From the NCBI GenBank assembly GCA_963573305.1, contig OY754327.1, positions 140,594,855 through 140,658,854 of the forward strand: a DNA stretch of 64,000 nucleotides, read 5' to 3'. This document shows positions 45,643 to 56,627 of the stretch, piece after piece; positions within the stretch are counted from its first letter, which is position 1, and every line of letters starts with the position of its first letter. The stretch is from Pyrrhosoma nymphula (taxonomy: Eukaryota; Arthropoda; Insecta; Odonata; Coenagrionidae). The notes under the pieces are model-generated. The model saw only the letters and a list, made by a program, of their open reading frames with translations. It made no database searches and was not told the DNA's origin. Made by a program: the position numbers and the translations under genes.

Positions 45643-47810
45643 AGTGTTTGAAGGCGATACTTGATAATTTTGAAGAATATATGCCTTGGGCATGTCTATC
45701 TTTGTCGTGAATGGAACAATGCGAGAGTTGAAGATCTTTCTTCGTTTCCGAAAAGGTTCGCGTTTGATGGAAACTACCCCCGCTGCGGCTAGTGGTGCCA
45801 GCCTTTCCAAAGCGGCATATTTTTTCCATGCCATATGCTTGCTGGAATTGGAGGGTGGCGGGGGGTGGGGGGGTTTTGAATAGAATCGATCAGTCATACG
45901 TTTTATACCTCCATCCCCCTTCCATTTTTCCATTCTCTGTTTCTGTTTTTCTCCCTTTATCGCGACCTCTGCGTACTGCCTCGATAATATCCGGGACCCG
46001 CTCACTAAATTCCTCTCGAATACCCGAAGAATCCGGTGCCTGGTCGTACGTACATCATCCCCAATCCCGAGGCTTGCCCGAGACGTGGGGATATTAATTG
46101 TGAGCGTTTGGAAGAGACTTGGCACGGAATTATATATCGGCAGGTTGGCTAGCTTCTCCATGTCAACGTGATCCCGTACGTATGGCACGTAGAAGAACCG
46201 CTTCGATTCATAAAGATTCTATTTTCTCGATATTAAGCTGTCCCACGAAAGGTTTATTTCATTAAATCTCGTTTCTTTTTCGAAGGGGGATGCTTTCATT
46301 AACGAACCCTCATCAACGGGAAGACTTGGGGAAAGTCTTGGGATTTTTTCAATACCTACTTTTCATTGCTGCCGCGTATTGGATGTCTTAGCCGTCTTAG
46401 CACAGCAAAAATAATAGAATACGGAGAAAATTTCTCTGCACTCCATACGATTCTTTTGTAAGTGGAGTCTAAATAAATCTCATGCATTTTTACGTCTATT
46501 CCAGCACATTGTTTTCGGCACTATCTATCTAGAAGTTCTCATCTTGTATGATACCAACGAATAATTTTTTATTTATTTTAATTTTGGCGCAGACTTTATA
46601 TGTGAATAAATTTGGGTCCTGTCCAATTTCAGCGTGATGAAAACTTTTTCTTTTCCTTTGATTATAACTGAACAATTATGATATATTTCGACATGGTATG
46701 GAAAGAAACAGGATATTTCTCCAATATCCGGTAGTTTTTGTAAATTTGTGACCTGAAAAATCAGAAATGTATACGTCAGTTCTACTTTTTATTCCCAAGT
46801 TAGCTGTTTTCAACGAAATGATGAGCGACATCTATGGTGGCAAATCTCTTACATAATTAGACACTAATCTAGAATACTAATCGTAGGAATATTCCAAAAT
46901 TTAACACTATCCTCCTTCAAAAATATTAACGCACAATGCTTTTCATGGTCATGTTTGCTTTTGGATTTTAGCTGCATTTAAGAATTTGCAAAAATTTTTA
47001 TATAAAATAAGAATTACTATATTCATCGTTTCCATTTTCAAGAAATTTATCACTTTTTACCTCCCTCGGTGCATCGGGTTTGTCGAGGCGTGGATTAAGG
47101 ATCGCCGTGTAATCTCGCGATTCTAATCCTGGAGAGAGAAATGCCTGCATCACTGCATGGGAAGATGAGGGCAACGGCTGAAACCACACATTACGTGACA
47201 TTTTTTCTTCTCTTTTGTGTTTTAAAAACAATCTCAGAAAACACGTGCTGTTTTGTTTTACCTTTAGTAAAATCACTTTTTTCACGCTCATAACATGACC
47301 GCCACACCAACGGGAGGAAGTAGTGGAGGATAGGCAAGTGCAAAATAGCAAACTCGTACCTCTTCACCGAAGAGAAGGAATGACGGTTTTGTGCTTGGTT
47401 TGATTCCCGTCATAGTACATGGCATATCCTCGCAGAATGCGTTCGATTCCATGATTCACGCCAGAGGCTCTTAATGAAGTGAAGCCAAAATTGATGGGAT
47501 GGGATGACCAAGGGAAAATAAACCAATTTTTACAGTTTTTAAAAGAATCGAAGATTTATACCAATGTATAGATTACCCTCTCAACGCATGGTAGCTAACA
47601 ATGCAATTACCATTAATCCACCACGAAAACTGGGTGCAGAAAGATATGGGTAATCGAGCACCTGTTAAAATCAATTAATACTGCTTTGATCTGGGCGCAA
47701 ACAGAGAAAGACGCATGTCAGCAGAAGTCTTCAGTCGTATTCATTTTTCTTCCTGATTTCTATTATTCTCCCGCCGCCTTTCTCTAACACCCTGCGCCAA
47801 ATGCCCGTGT
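45643..47810. other. Intron stretch; long open frame of doubtful meaning
   Basis: A 247-codon open frame on the minus strand (45445-46188) is the longest in the window, but its last ~60 codons are the reversed SINE and the rest has no family resemblance. A G-rich tract at 45852-45873 could form a quadruplex. Confidence 0.4.
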
Positions 47811-47814
47811 GTGT

Positions 47815-48200
47815 GCCCGCTTGCAGGGTGATGCGTTGCCTCACCCGTGCTTACCACCCTCTCCCGTGAACTCTCGAAGAGTTTAAGAGTGGCCGAACAT
47901 CCTGGTGGGTGGAGGGATTTGGCTTGTTAAACGCGCTCCTATCTGGCGGGCCCCCTCCAGCAACACGCGACGCCGCGCCGCCGGCTATCGGCTGTGAGGA
48001 TCGGAGCTTATCGTGCCATCTGCCGCACCTTTAAGTAGACGAGGCAAACAAGTAAATATGCGTGCACTGAGATAAGGAGGAAGGTTGGTTTGGTCGGTCA
48101 GTGGGAGCCGGAGCCCCACCCCCTCCGTCTCTCCTCCCTCCAGTCTGCTCCTCCCTCTCCCTTCTCTGCACCTTCCTCAGCCCCGCACGGGCATGAAGAG
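47815..48200. other. GC-rich island
   Basis: This CpG-containing island (for example gcgacgccgcgccgccggc near 47970) is followed by a pyrimidine-rich run (48110-48180). No coding similarity was recognised. It could be an intronic regulatory element or an alternative promoter. Confidence 0.4.
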
Positions 48201-48392
48201 ACGAGAAGCCTTGCACCAACCACAAGACAGTAGCGGCCAAATGAAGAGAAATATCTACATTTTGGTTGAATAGTAATAAGGGTAGGTGATGGACAGATTG
48301 AGGTCATTAAGGATGAGTGGGTACTGGGTATTAATCATAAGATGATCTAACTTTGAGGAATATTTCCATAATGAAGTTAACACAATTTTGAG

Positions 48393-48605
48393 TTTTCCAC
48401 TGTTTTCTTTTTCTCAAGATTACCGGTTTAGGCTGCTACGCCATCATCAGGTGCAATACATTCATATCTATTAATCCCAGATTGATTTAAATTATTTATT
48501 GAACGGAGACATAAATACGAATCCCTGATTGTACTTATTGTAGCTTATGATGGCGCAGCAGTCAAAGCCGATAGTCTTGAGAAAAATAAAACCGTGGAAC
48601 AAAAT
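48393..48605. mobile_element. Foldback element, ~55-bp arms
   Basis: Arms 48393-48447 and 48547-48605 are imperfect reverse complements: ttttccac...tctcaagat, cggttt, and gctgc.cgccatcat pair with atgatggcgcagc, aagccg, tcttgaga and gtggaa. The left arm on the minus strand reads cctgatgatggcgtagcag then cctaaaccgg, a slightly decayed form of the shared core. Confidence 0.65.
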
Positions 48606-49063
48606 ATAATGTTCAATTTATTGGGTACCGGGTAGGTTGATGAGAGAAATATTATTTTGGGAATGGACGAAGGATGGAGAGAAACCTTGCGACGGCATTT
48701 CTCCACTCTTAACATAAGGCGCCAAAGGGTCCATATTTGAATGTCCCATCCGACGCGACGGCTGGAGGGCTAGACTTCAAGTAGAGATCGGAGTTCCGCT
48801 GAAATATTTCCACCTTCAAAACCTTGACTTCGTACAAAGCTGAGCAGGTGTAAGAATTCCTTCTAAACACGCGAAATGAACGGCTTAATCAGAAACTGAG
48901 TGAGAATAGTCGGCCGAAAACTGTTCTATTTTTCTCCTTTCCTTTTCTCGACACCTTTTCTTTTCATGACTGCTGTTATTCTTAAACCCCCCTGCCTCTC
49001 ATTCTTGTGCGTCTCTCTGGGCAGTATGTTGATATATGTGTAAAAGACTAGAAATCTCCTGAA

Positions 49064-49605
49064 GGTAGTTTGAGCGAGATATCACTTCACCTGAATTTTT
49101 ATGAATTTGACCTCATTTTAGAGAAAAAACTCATATGCGCAATGATATCAAAATATTAACCCCTTGCCCAACTACTTTTCGTCTAAGAATATAAGCTGTT
49201 TTCCATGGGATAGATTACGGCTGTGCGCTCCAGAGGGAGAATATTGAAAAAATAGGAATTTCTAAAGTCTAGATTTCGTCAAAAACTAACGGTGTGTAAT
49301 AAGTATGTTTTCTCGGCTGTGTAAAAATTAATCGATTACTCACCGCAGTAACTATTACAGAATCGCAAATAAAAAAACCTTCTGTTGTGAAGTAGTTTTC
49401 ACCATAGGGCGTGAAAAAATGAGTCAAGTTAGAGATTTGTGTAGAATATTTGGTTAATTAAATACTGAGTGTTTTTGCGTCATTAATATTAAAATATTTG
49501 CTTCATGCTTTTTACAGACGCTGAAAAAAATATTTACATATATATATATATGTAATTCGAATATGGTCTCCATTATGACTCGGGAAATATCTCACACAAA
49601 CGACC
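49064..49605 (-). mobile_element. TTAA-flanked TIR element, copy B (uninterrupted, inverted)
   Basis: It begins GGTAGTTTGAGCGAGATAT and ends with the reverse complement of GGTCGTTTGTGTGAGATAT. It is followed by TTAA and preceded by TGAA. Its 542 bp contain no insertion, so it serves as the reference for copies A (35309) and C (54676), which run in the opposite direction. A short (TA)n run lies at 49537-49552. It is non-coding. Confidence 0.85.
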
Positions 49606-50047
49606 TTAAGTCTCCCTCCGATTCCCCCTCTTCCGACCTCTCTTCCCCCTTTTCCGGTTACGCGACAAACTGGCTGCGGACGTCGCGTCGTGTCCCACGG
49701 GATGGAAGAGAATGAAGGAGTAGAGAGAGAGCGAGGCAGGAAGGGGGAAGGATAGAGAGAACACACACAACAGAAGGGAGTAGGTGGCGCCTTGGTGCAG
49801 GAAAGTGAAACCTATTCAAAATAATTCACTCCGCATGGCTAACGGGCGAAAATTTCCGGTTACGCATATTAATGCGCTGTTTTTTTGTAAATAATTTTGA
49901 TTCGTATTTTTAGAATAATTATGACGACACAACGGAACCATAGTGATATCACTGCACCTGCCTTCGCAAATGGTCCACTCACCGTGGCTATTGTGATAAA
50001 TCTATTCAGTATCCTTGTGCGAAACGCTATTATTTTATGGATCAATG

Positions 50048-50182
50048 AAAAGGTGCGCTATTTTCCACAGATAAGATTTACTTTAATTACGACCCGGGAC
50101 ACCTGATGATGATGTAGGTAGCACATTGAAACCCGGATCATTAATAAAGTTGTTTCTAATTTGTGGAAAATGTACACCTTTT
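50048..50182. mobile_element. Inverted-repeat element with CTGATGATG...GAAAC core
   Basis: Ends aaaaggtgcgctattttccaca and tgtggaaaatgtacacctttt are inverted repeats. Between them are cctgatgatgatgtaggtag, cacattgaaacccgg and ttaataaagtt, matching the layout at 39946-40059. Confidence 0.55.
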
Positions 50183-50459
50183 TATCCACATCTAACGTTC
50201 GGATTCATCGTAATATATCGCCTGAATCCTCCGAATTTGCTGTTTTTTTTTACAAATTGTGAGCCGGTTTTCATGTTTAAGAACAAATAATCACGGAACC
50301 GTGGCAATTCCACGAGTAATACGTGGTAATACTTACGCTCTCGGCGTATTAACCACACAAACGATCCGTTTAGTGTGGCCGAATGCGCATTTTAAAGGCT
50401 TCGCATTTTTCCGATGTCCTGCAGTGCATTATGGATGCATCTGTTCTATTGTTCAGCAC

Positions 50460-51060
50460 GTGAGAGGAGGGAATGAGATGGGATAAGGGTGAGTGAAGGC
50501 AGGGGAGGGAGGGAGACCCGGTCGTGTTGTGCACTACAGCATCGAGGAAGAGGAGGCGGGCTGTGGGCGGAGGACGGCGACGGTAATGGTGGGTGTGTGT
50601 GTATACCAGTCGCCCTTATACCTGCACGGCTCGGAGGCGGGGGGAGAGCGCCGCTAGAGATAGCGAGAACGTTTGAAAATAGAAACCCCTCTCCCTCGTG
50701 CCTTTACCCGTCATTTTTATTCTCTCTCCTCTCCTGAGGGGGTGAACCGTTGTTTTTTTTGCACGAATTTCATGCGGAAGGCTTGCGAGAGAGAGAACGG
50801 GAGGGAGACGGGGGGGGGGGCCTTAGCGCCGTGAGATCAATAGCGGACAACCGGATAAAGCAGAGCTCCGATGCTTAAGCGCTTGCTCGTGCGGAACATC
50901 CCCGCGCCCACGCCGCCGTGCACGTGAGTGCGCGTGTCGGTGTCTGCCTCGCGGGCCGTGCGACGGAGAGGGCGCGTGGCTGGCTCTCTTCTCGAAGCCG
51001 TGGCCGTCTGGACGAACTCGGTTCGCCCGACACGGCCCCTCCCCACCGCCCCGGCGTATG
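50460..51060. other. GC/CpG-rich island
   Basis: About 600 bp of strongly GC- and CpG-rich sequence, including an 11-base G run (50810-50820) and the block 50880-51060 (ccgcgcccacgccgccgtgc...). It is the strongest island in the window. Open frames on both strands look like GC-rich artefacts. A promoter or enhancer within the Go-alpha intron is possible, but nothing in the sequence proves it. Confidence 0.45.
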
Positions 51061-52819
51061 ATTTTCAAGCTCTGCTAATGCGTTCCTGCGCATAGTTTTC
51101 GTTTCAGCCGTGATTCTCATCGGTGCCGTCGTAGGTATTCCATATTTGAGTGGCGAAAGAAAATATTCCTTCGCTGTGGATATAATTATATGGGATGGAA
51201 GTCGGAGCTTAGGTATCCAATGTTTTTTTTTAAGAATTGCTGAGTTCTTTGTTGAGTAAAATGTATTTATTTTTTTTTCAATTTTCACAAGTTTGTATTA
51301 AAACCAACCTACTTTTTGCAATTGGGGTCATCACCAAGGTTGGACGAAGTGAATTTCACTCACAATAATTGTTGAAATTTTTCGCAAATTACGGATAAAA
51401 TTGGTTACACTTTAAAGTTTTTCACATCTCCCCCTGGACCTATATCTATAATTGTCGAGCACCGGTATCGGCTATAAATGCTGTAACCAATGCAGCTGCG
51501 GAATGCTAGATAGAACTGATGGCACCGTATTCAAATTACTTACACTTTACGTCCACATAGCTCAGCCGTTCAATTAATACGCAGTCGAGATGCTTTTCTC
51601 AAGGTATTAATATTACGAGTTCTATTCCTGTGTAAAGTTGAATGAAAAGCCATATCTAAATAGGAGAAGCAGAGACATTAATGAATGGAGTTAGTAAAGC
51701 CTTAGTATCTTTATTTTAAGAGAAAAGACATACACGCGGGGCGGAATCTATCCTCTTTGAACTGCAGTATATGTTGCTCTCGCTTTTCTTTAGGAAAGCC
51801 TCTAGTAGCCATTTCAGGTCCCCCATATTAAGAAAAAACTTTCCTTAAGATCTTAAGCGATTCGTAATATGTTTTAAAATCACGGCTTTACACAACCTAA
51901 GCAATTTATTTGGTAATCTAGTAATTTTTTGTCTCAACAGTATGCCTTAAAAATACTTTTCTCATCGTCGGCTTCATGCTCGGAAAGGTAGTTGCAGAGA
52001 CCTGCAGTGAATAGTGACTCGCTATTCATTAAGCTGCATCGGCGGATATTCTCCGATTTTTAATCTGAAACTCATTAAAACTATACTCCATGAAATGTTA
52101 ATCGCTCAGAGGCATGCTTGTGGGAAAACTGGCTTTCTACGATGCGGACGAGGGGCCCAGGGCGATCTGCATGTACGAAGGCCATTTAACCATCTCAAAT
52201 TGGCAGCAATTTACATTTTGATGTTTAGCATAGTCCCGTGGCAGCCGTCTCGATTTTTCTTAGCCTCAGGGCACACCTGCGGCGAGTATAATAGTTAAGG
52301 GGCTGTTTGATCGATTTCAAATTGAGACATTCTTGGGTAACCCAGTCCGTAGCAATCAAAATTTTTATTTCACGTTTCTTGTGGCCTCAAATGGATCATT
52401 TTGATTCAGTTCCATCTGCTCACTCAAAACGTGCCGTTAAGTATCCAAACCTGTGTCGCAACTGACATTACTGGTGTGTTATCACAGATTACCGCTATCA
52501 CCATAACGTTGAATAATTCTATACTATGGTAATCCCCGGTAAAACGCGAGGTGAGAGTTGTCAGGGCACCGAAGAATACGCCTTATGTATTTCTCTAGCG
52601 TATATATTTGCGCTTTGAATAAAAATATGACCCTTACTATAACATAAATATGACCGTTAGAAACTAGAATGTGCCGTCAATAGCGGATATTAGTGATTAA
52701 ATGCTTGGCTTCTACTCCTATATAAAATTTTCTGTTTGTAGTGTCGAAGAAAGAATCATTACGAACGATGAAAGACTGTAGTCTTTCTCGATATATGATA
52801 TGGACGAAGTCTTCTCGAG
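51061..52819. other. Intron stretch, nothing recognised
   Basis: AT-rich, no recognised features. Confidence 0.5.
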
Positions 52820-52934
52820 TTAGGCTTTTGATAGCCAACGTTTCGACGAGCAACTCCCTCATATTCCTCACTCAATTTTTCATTGAGCAAGATGAGAGAG
52901 TTGCTCGTCGATACGTCGGATATGAAAAGCCTAA
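52820..52934. mobile_element. Foldback element, ~51-bp arms
   Basis: Arms 52820-52870 and 52884-52934 are imperfect reverse complements (ttaggctttt / aaaagcctaa outside; gacgagcaactc / gagttgctcgtc inside). The left arm on the minus strand reads gaggaatatgagg, gagttgctcgtcgaaacgttggc, which is the CTGAGGANGATG-stem-GTCGAAACGTTGGC form of the shared core. Confidence 0.65.
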
Positions 52935-54675
52935 TCCGGTGCCAGACCCGAGAAAAAATAATCCATCATTGCGAACCTCTGCGGTAGCTCTGCATATTTT
53001 ATGGCTAATCTTAGTGCGCTTTTAAGTCCCGCGCCTGTTTTGCTTTACCAAGTTAGGCTCGTTAATCAACCCTCGTGGTTTGCTCCAGTTTATCCATTTC
53101 TACATTTAGTATAAGTTGAATATTAATTGAGGAATCTAAAGGAAAATTACCGTGTGTGCCTACTTGAACCTCGGAATAACTATGGCATGCGACCATACCG
53201 TAGGCGGGATCTAAGTCATTTGCTTGTCCCAACACACACTACGAAACCTTTGCCAGTTTGGTCTATTGAGTTTATTTCATGAAAATTGGTGGGTTCTCCT
53301 CTGTAACCTTAAGACCACGTGATAAAGAAATTCATCTTACTTGAAATGTGGGAGCTTCGTGAGAGCAAGGCAGTACCTGTACACGGTGGAGTTAGCAATT
53401 TAGAACGTGGTCCTACATTTCATCGATGGATGTTCTGCGGTGTATGCCACAGTAGAAGTTCTAATATGAGCATATCAGTGGAGCTAAAATTCTTTCGCTA
53501 AGCGAAGGCGAAATCATAATTATTTATGGTAATGTGTGTATTGTTCTATATGCAATATTTTTTCATTTCAGTTTCAACTATAAATGGAGTATTCACGCCC
53601 CCCCCCCAAACTGTACTCTCCTCATTAAAAGGCGCCAAAACCGCACGTTTAGCTCTCGACGATAACTCCCAGCTACGCAATCACTATTCATGGATTTTAC
53701 CTCCAAGATCACACACACTAGTCATAACAGTTATCTCACAAGTTCTTCTCTCCCATTTCATTTAAGAAATATGTCCCATTTCATAAAAGTTTAACTCCGT
53801 GATTATATTTTACATTATCGACCTTAAACACTGCGACTAAAAATAAAAGTATGGCACCTATCCTATTTATCTAAGTGGATATTAAATATCATAAGTTATC
53901 AATATCGTACGCATCGTTACCTTATACTTGCCAACAGTACACGGTATGTATCGCACAAGCCGAAATATTCCTCGTTGTGATTTCGCTCTTGGTTCTATTT
54001 ACCTCACCTATTTCTCGTATTAATACTATTTCTCGTCGGTGTTGCAAATAAGTACATCGAACATGACACAGCACGCAGTTTTAACTCTGAATGGCAAGGC
54101 GGTGAGTGTGGAAACAGCATGAGAGCAAGACTTATTCCTTGAAATGAAACGACATAATGGAAGTGAACAAATGTGTATGTAGCTCTATAGAGGCTGCTTT
54201 GCGCGGATTCTTCGAGTCTTGAGAACCTGCTAGAAAGTGGAGCGGTCGACCACCGTGGGTAGGTGCATCCAAACTGGACGTCAGATTGATTAAAATTCCA
54301 CCGAGATTAGTTACTGCCACTCATTCCGCGAAGCTGAGTTGAATATATAGCGTCTATCATGTCATAATTCAGGTCAATTACCAGTGAACATATGGTGACA
54401 TAATTATAACTCCAGAAGGATCACATTCTAAAGGTGTGACATCCCATTGGTGCGCTGCGGCAACGTTAACAGAGACGAATAGTTGGACGTGTAAGCCTAC
54501 AGTGCACATTGTAGTTCGTCTTTATGAAGTTCATTCCTTAAATGGAACTACACCCGGCAGAATTTAACTTGATATTAATCAAAATACTAACGATAAGAGA
54601 ATGCATAGCGGTCAGTGCAGACTAATTGCGACAGTGGTGTCCCGTTATGCATTCCCTCCTCAACTGATGTTTTAA
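52935..54675. other. Intron stretch, nothing recognised
   Basis: AT-rich with a 10-base C run at 53598-53607. No element ends or exons were recognised. Confidence 0.5.
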
Positions 54676-56627
54676 GGTGGTTTGAGCGAGATAGTTCCCT
54701 AGTCATAATGGAGACTATATTAAAATTTGATTTTTTAATTTCAGCATCTGTAAGAAGTATGAAATAAATATTGTAATGTTAATGGCGCAAAGGCATAGTT
54801 ATGTATGGCCAAAATTCTCAGTAATTAAATAAATAAAGCTATATAAGTCTTTAACTTGACTCATTTTTTCCCGCTGTACGGCTGAAAACCCTTCAAAACA
54901 GCAGGTTTTTAGCGATTCTGTTAAAATTACTGTGGTGAGTAATAGATTATATTTTATAAATAGTTGAGAAAACAAGAAATCTACACACTGTGACCAGGGT
55001 GTCCGGCGACCTGGAAAACCTTGAAAACCGGGAAAACTCAGGGAAATATTTTGTTCTGGAAAACTCAGGGAAAACTCAGGGAATTTTTGTATTTTTCCGA
55101 ATAACCCTGGAAAATGCATGGCAGCCTATTTCCATTAAGGCAGAGAGAGAGGTTTCACCTGCGCCTTTGCTTGCATTATACTCGGCTCAGCGTAGCCTTG
55201 CGCTCCCTGTTCATTTCATACTCTTTTCATAGCTGTGCGCCCGCTCTCAGCTTGTGCTTCGTCACCCCACCTCACTCTCCCTATGCGCAGTCTAAGGGGC
55301 CGATTGCATAACAAGGCAAATTCCACACGGAATAATTCCCATGTAAAATGGCCGCTACGAATGGAATCGGAATTGATGCCAAAATCTGTCACCGGAAACA
55401 GAATTTCACGCGGAAATCAAGATTCTGTTCGAAGAGCCGTACGAATGGAATTAATTCTTGGTGTGGCCAAATTTACTAGAAATCTAAACGTCTGAGCATG
55501 CGCAGTGGCATTTCCCGCATTATACGAAAACCATTCGGCCGGCAACCCTAAATGGATAATTGGGTATTGCTATATATGTAATTGATAATCCTTTCCAAAT
55601 AATCTCCACCCTCCTCGTTTTAATGTTTGCAGAAATGTTTTTGAAGGAGCGGAAATACATTTTGCGGTCACTGCGTATGGAAATCACGGCCCTCGGGTTC
55701 GTAGTCGACAGGGCCACTGTGCAGGGGCAAACCAACCTAATTAAAATTCGTGAATTGTCCAACAAATACAATTTTGTTTTACATAATTGAATGCTTTTGG
55801 GCGTTAGATCCGTACCTATCACAAAGCAATTAATTCAGTTTCCGAAATGTTCATGTAAAGTACAGTGAAGCCTTTTGGGAGAAGAGGAAAGGTACCAATG
55901 CCTCAAGAGGAAAAGTATAAGAAAGAGGTACATACTGCAAAAGTTTCAAGAGCTGCAAACCAAAATAACATAATTTCTTGAAAAGGCGAGAAATTTGTTG
56001 CTGAAATTGAATCGGAAATGCACTCACTGAAAAATGTCTCACCAGTTTCTTTTTATACATGTTCTTTATCAAACTAGTCTGAATCTACTTTATTGTGTTC
56101 AAATTGCACCTGACTCAGAATTTTGTTGTCAGTTAACCGTTTTTGTTTATTTGTTGGTTGAAATAAAACCCGTAATACTCCACATTCCTTGTATACTCTT
56201 TTACGTTTTTAACTCAAAGTAGGGACCGAAATTTCTCGTTTTTTAATGTTGGCAAAATTATGCCGATTTTTTTAGAAATTCATTAAAAATATGTTAGAAA
56301 CAAAGTGCAGCAAGACCCTAGAAAATGAAAAAAATTTTCCTGGAAAACCTGGAAAACTCAGGGAAAAAAGAAATTGAGATTCACCGGACACCCTGTGTGA
56401 GATTTTTGACGAAATCTCGGTGCTAGAAATTTCTAATTTGATTAATATTCTCCCTCTGGAGCGCATAGCCATAATCTATCCCATGTTAAACAACTTATAT
56501 TTGAGGCAAATTGCTCGTTCGGCAAGGGGTTGATATTTTGATATAATTGGAAATATGAGAGTTTTTTCTATAAAATAAGGCCAAAGTCATCAAAATCTAG
56601 GTGAAGTGATTTTTCGCTCAAACTGCC
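54676..56627 (+). mobile_element. TTAA-flanked TIR element, copy C, split by the 1.4-kb transposon
   Basis: It begins GGTGGTTTGAGCGAGATAG after TTAA and ends with the reverse complement of GGCAGTTTGAGCGAAAAAT before ATAA. Removing 54995-56395 and one target copy leaves about 550 bp that aligns along copies A and B. It provides the empty sites that define the LINE and Helitron insertions in copy A. Confidence 0.85.
54995..56395 (-). mobile_element. 1.4-kb TIR DNA transposon, copy 2 (inverted)
   Basis: It has the same CAGGGTGTCCGG...CCGGACACCCTG ends as 27060-28463, in reverse orientation. The duplicated target is tgtga (before the element, with one extra c, and at 56396-56400), and the joined flanks match the uninterrupted TTAA-element copies. 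One 165-base stretch compared by eye with copy 1 shows about four differences, so the copies are young or homogenised. No transposase was recognised. Confidence 0.88.

Noticed and set aside
45445..46188. 247-codon open frame on the minus strand
   Set aside because: Its C-terminal part is the reverse of a tRNA-derived SINE and the rest shows no domain, signal peptide or family resemblance; length alone is weak evidence.
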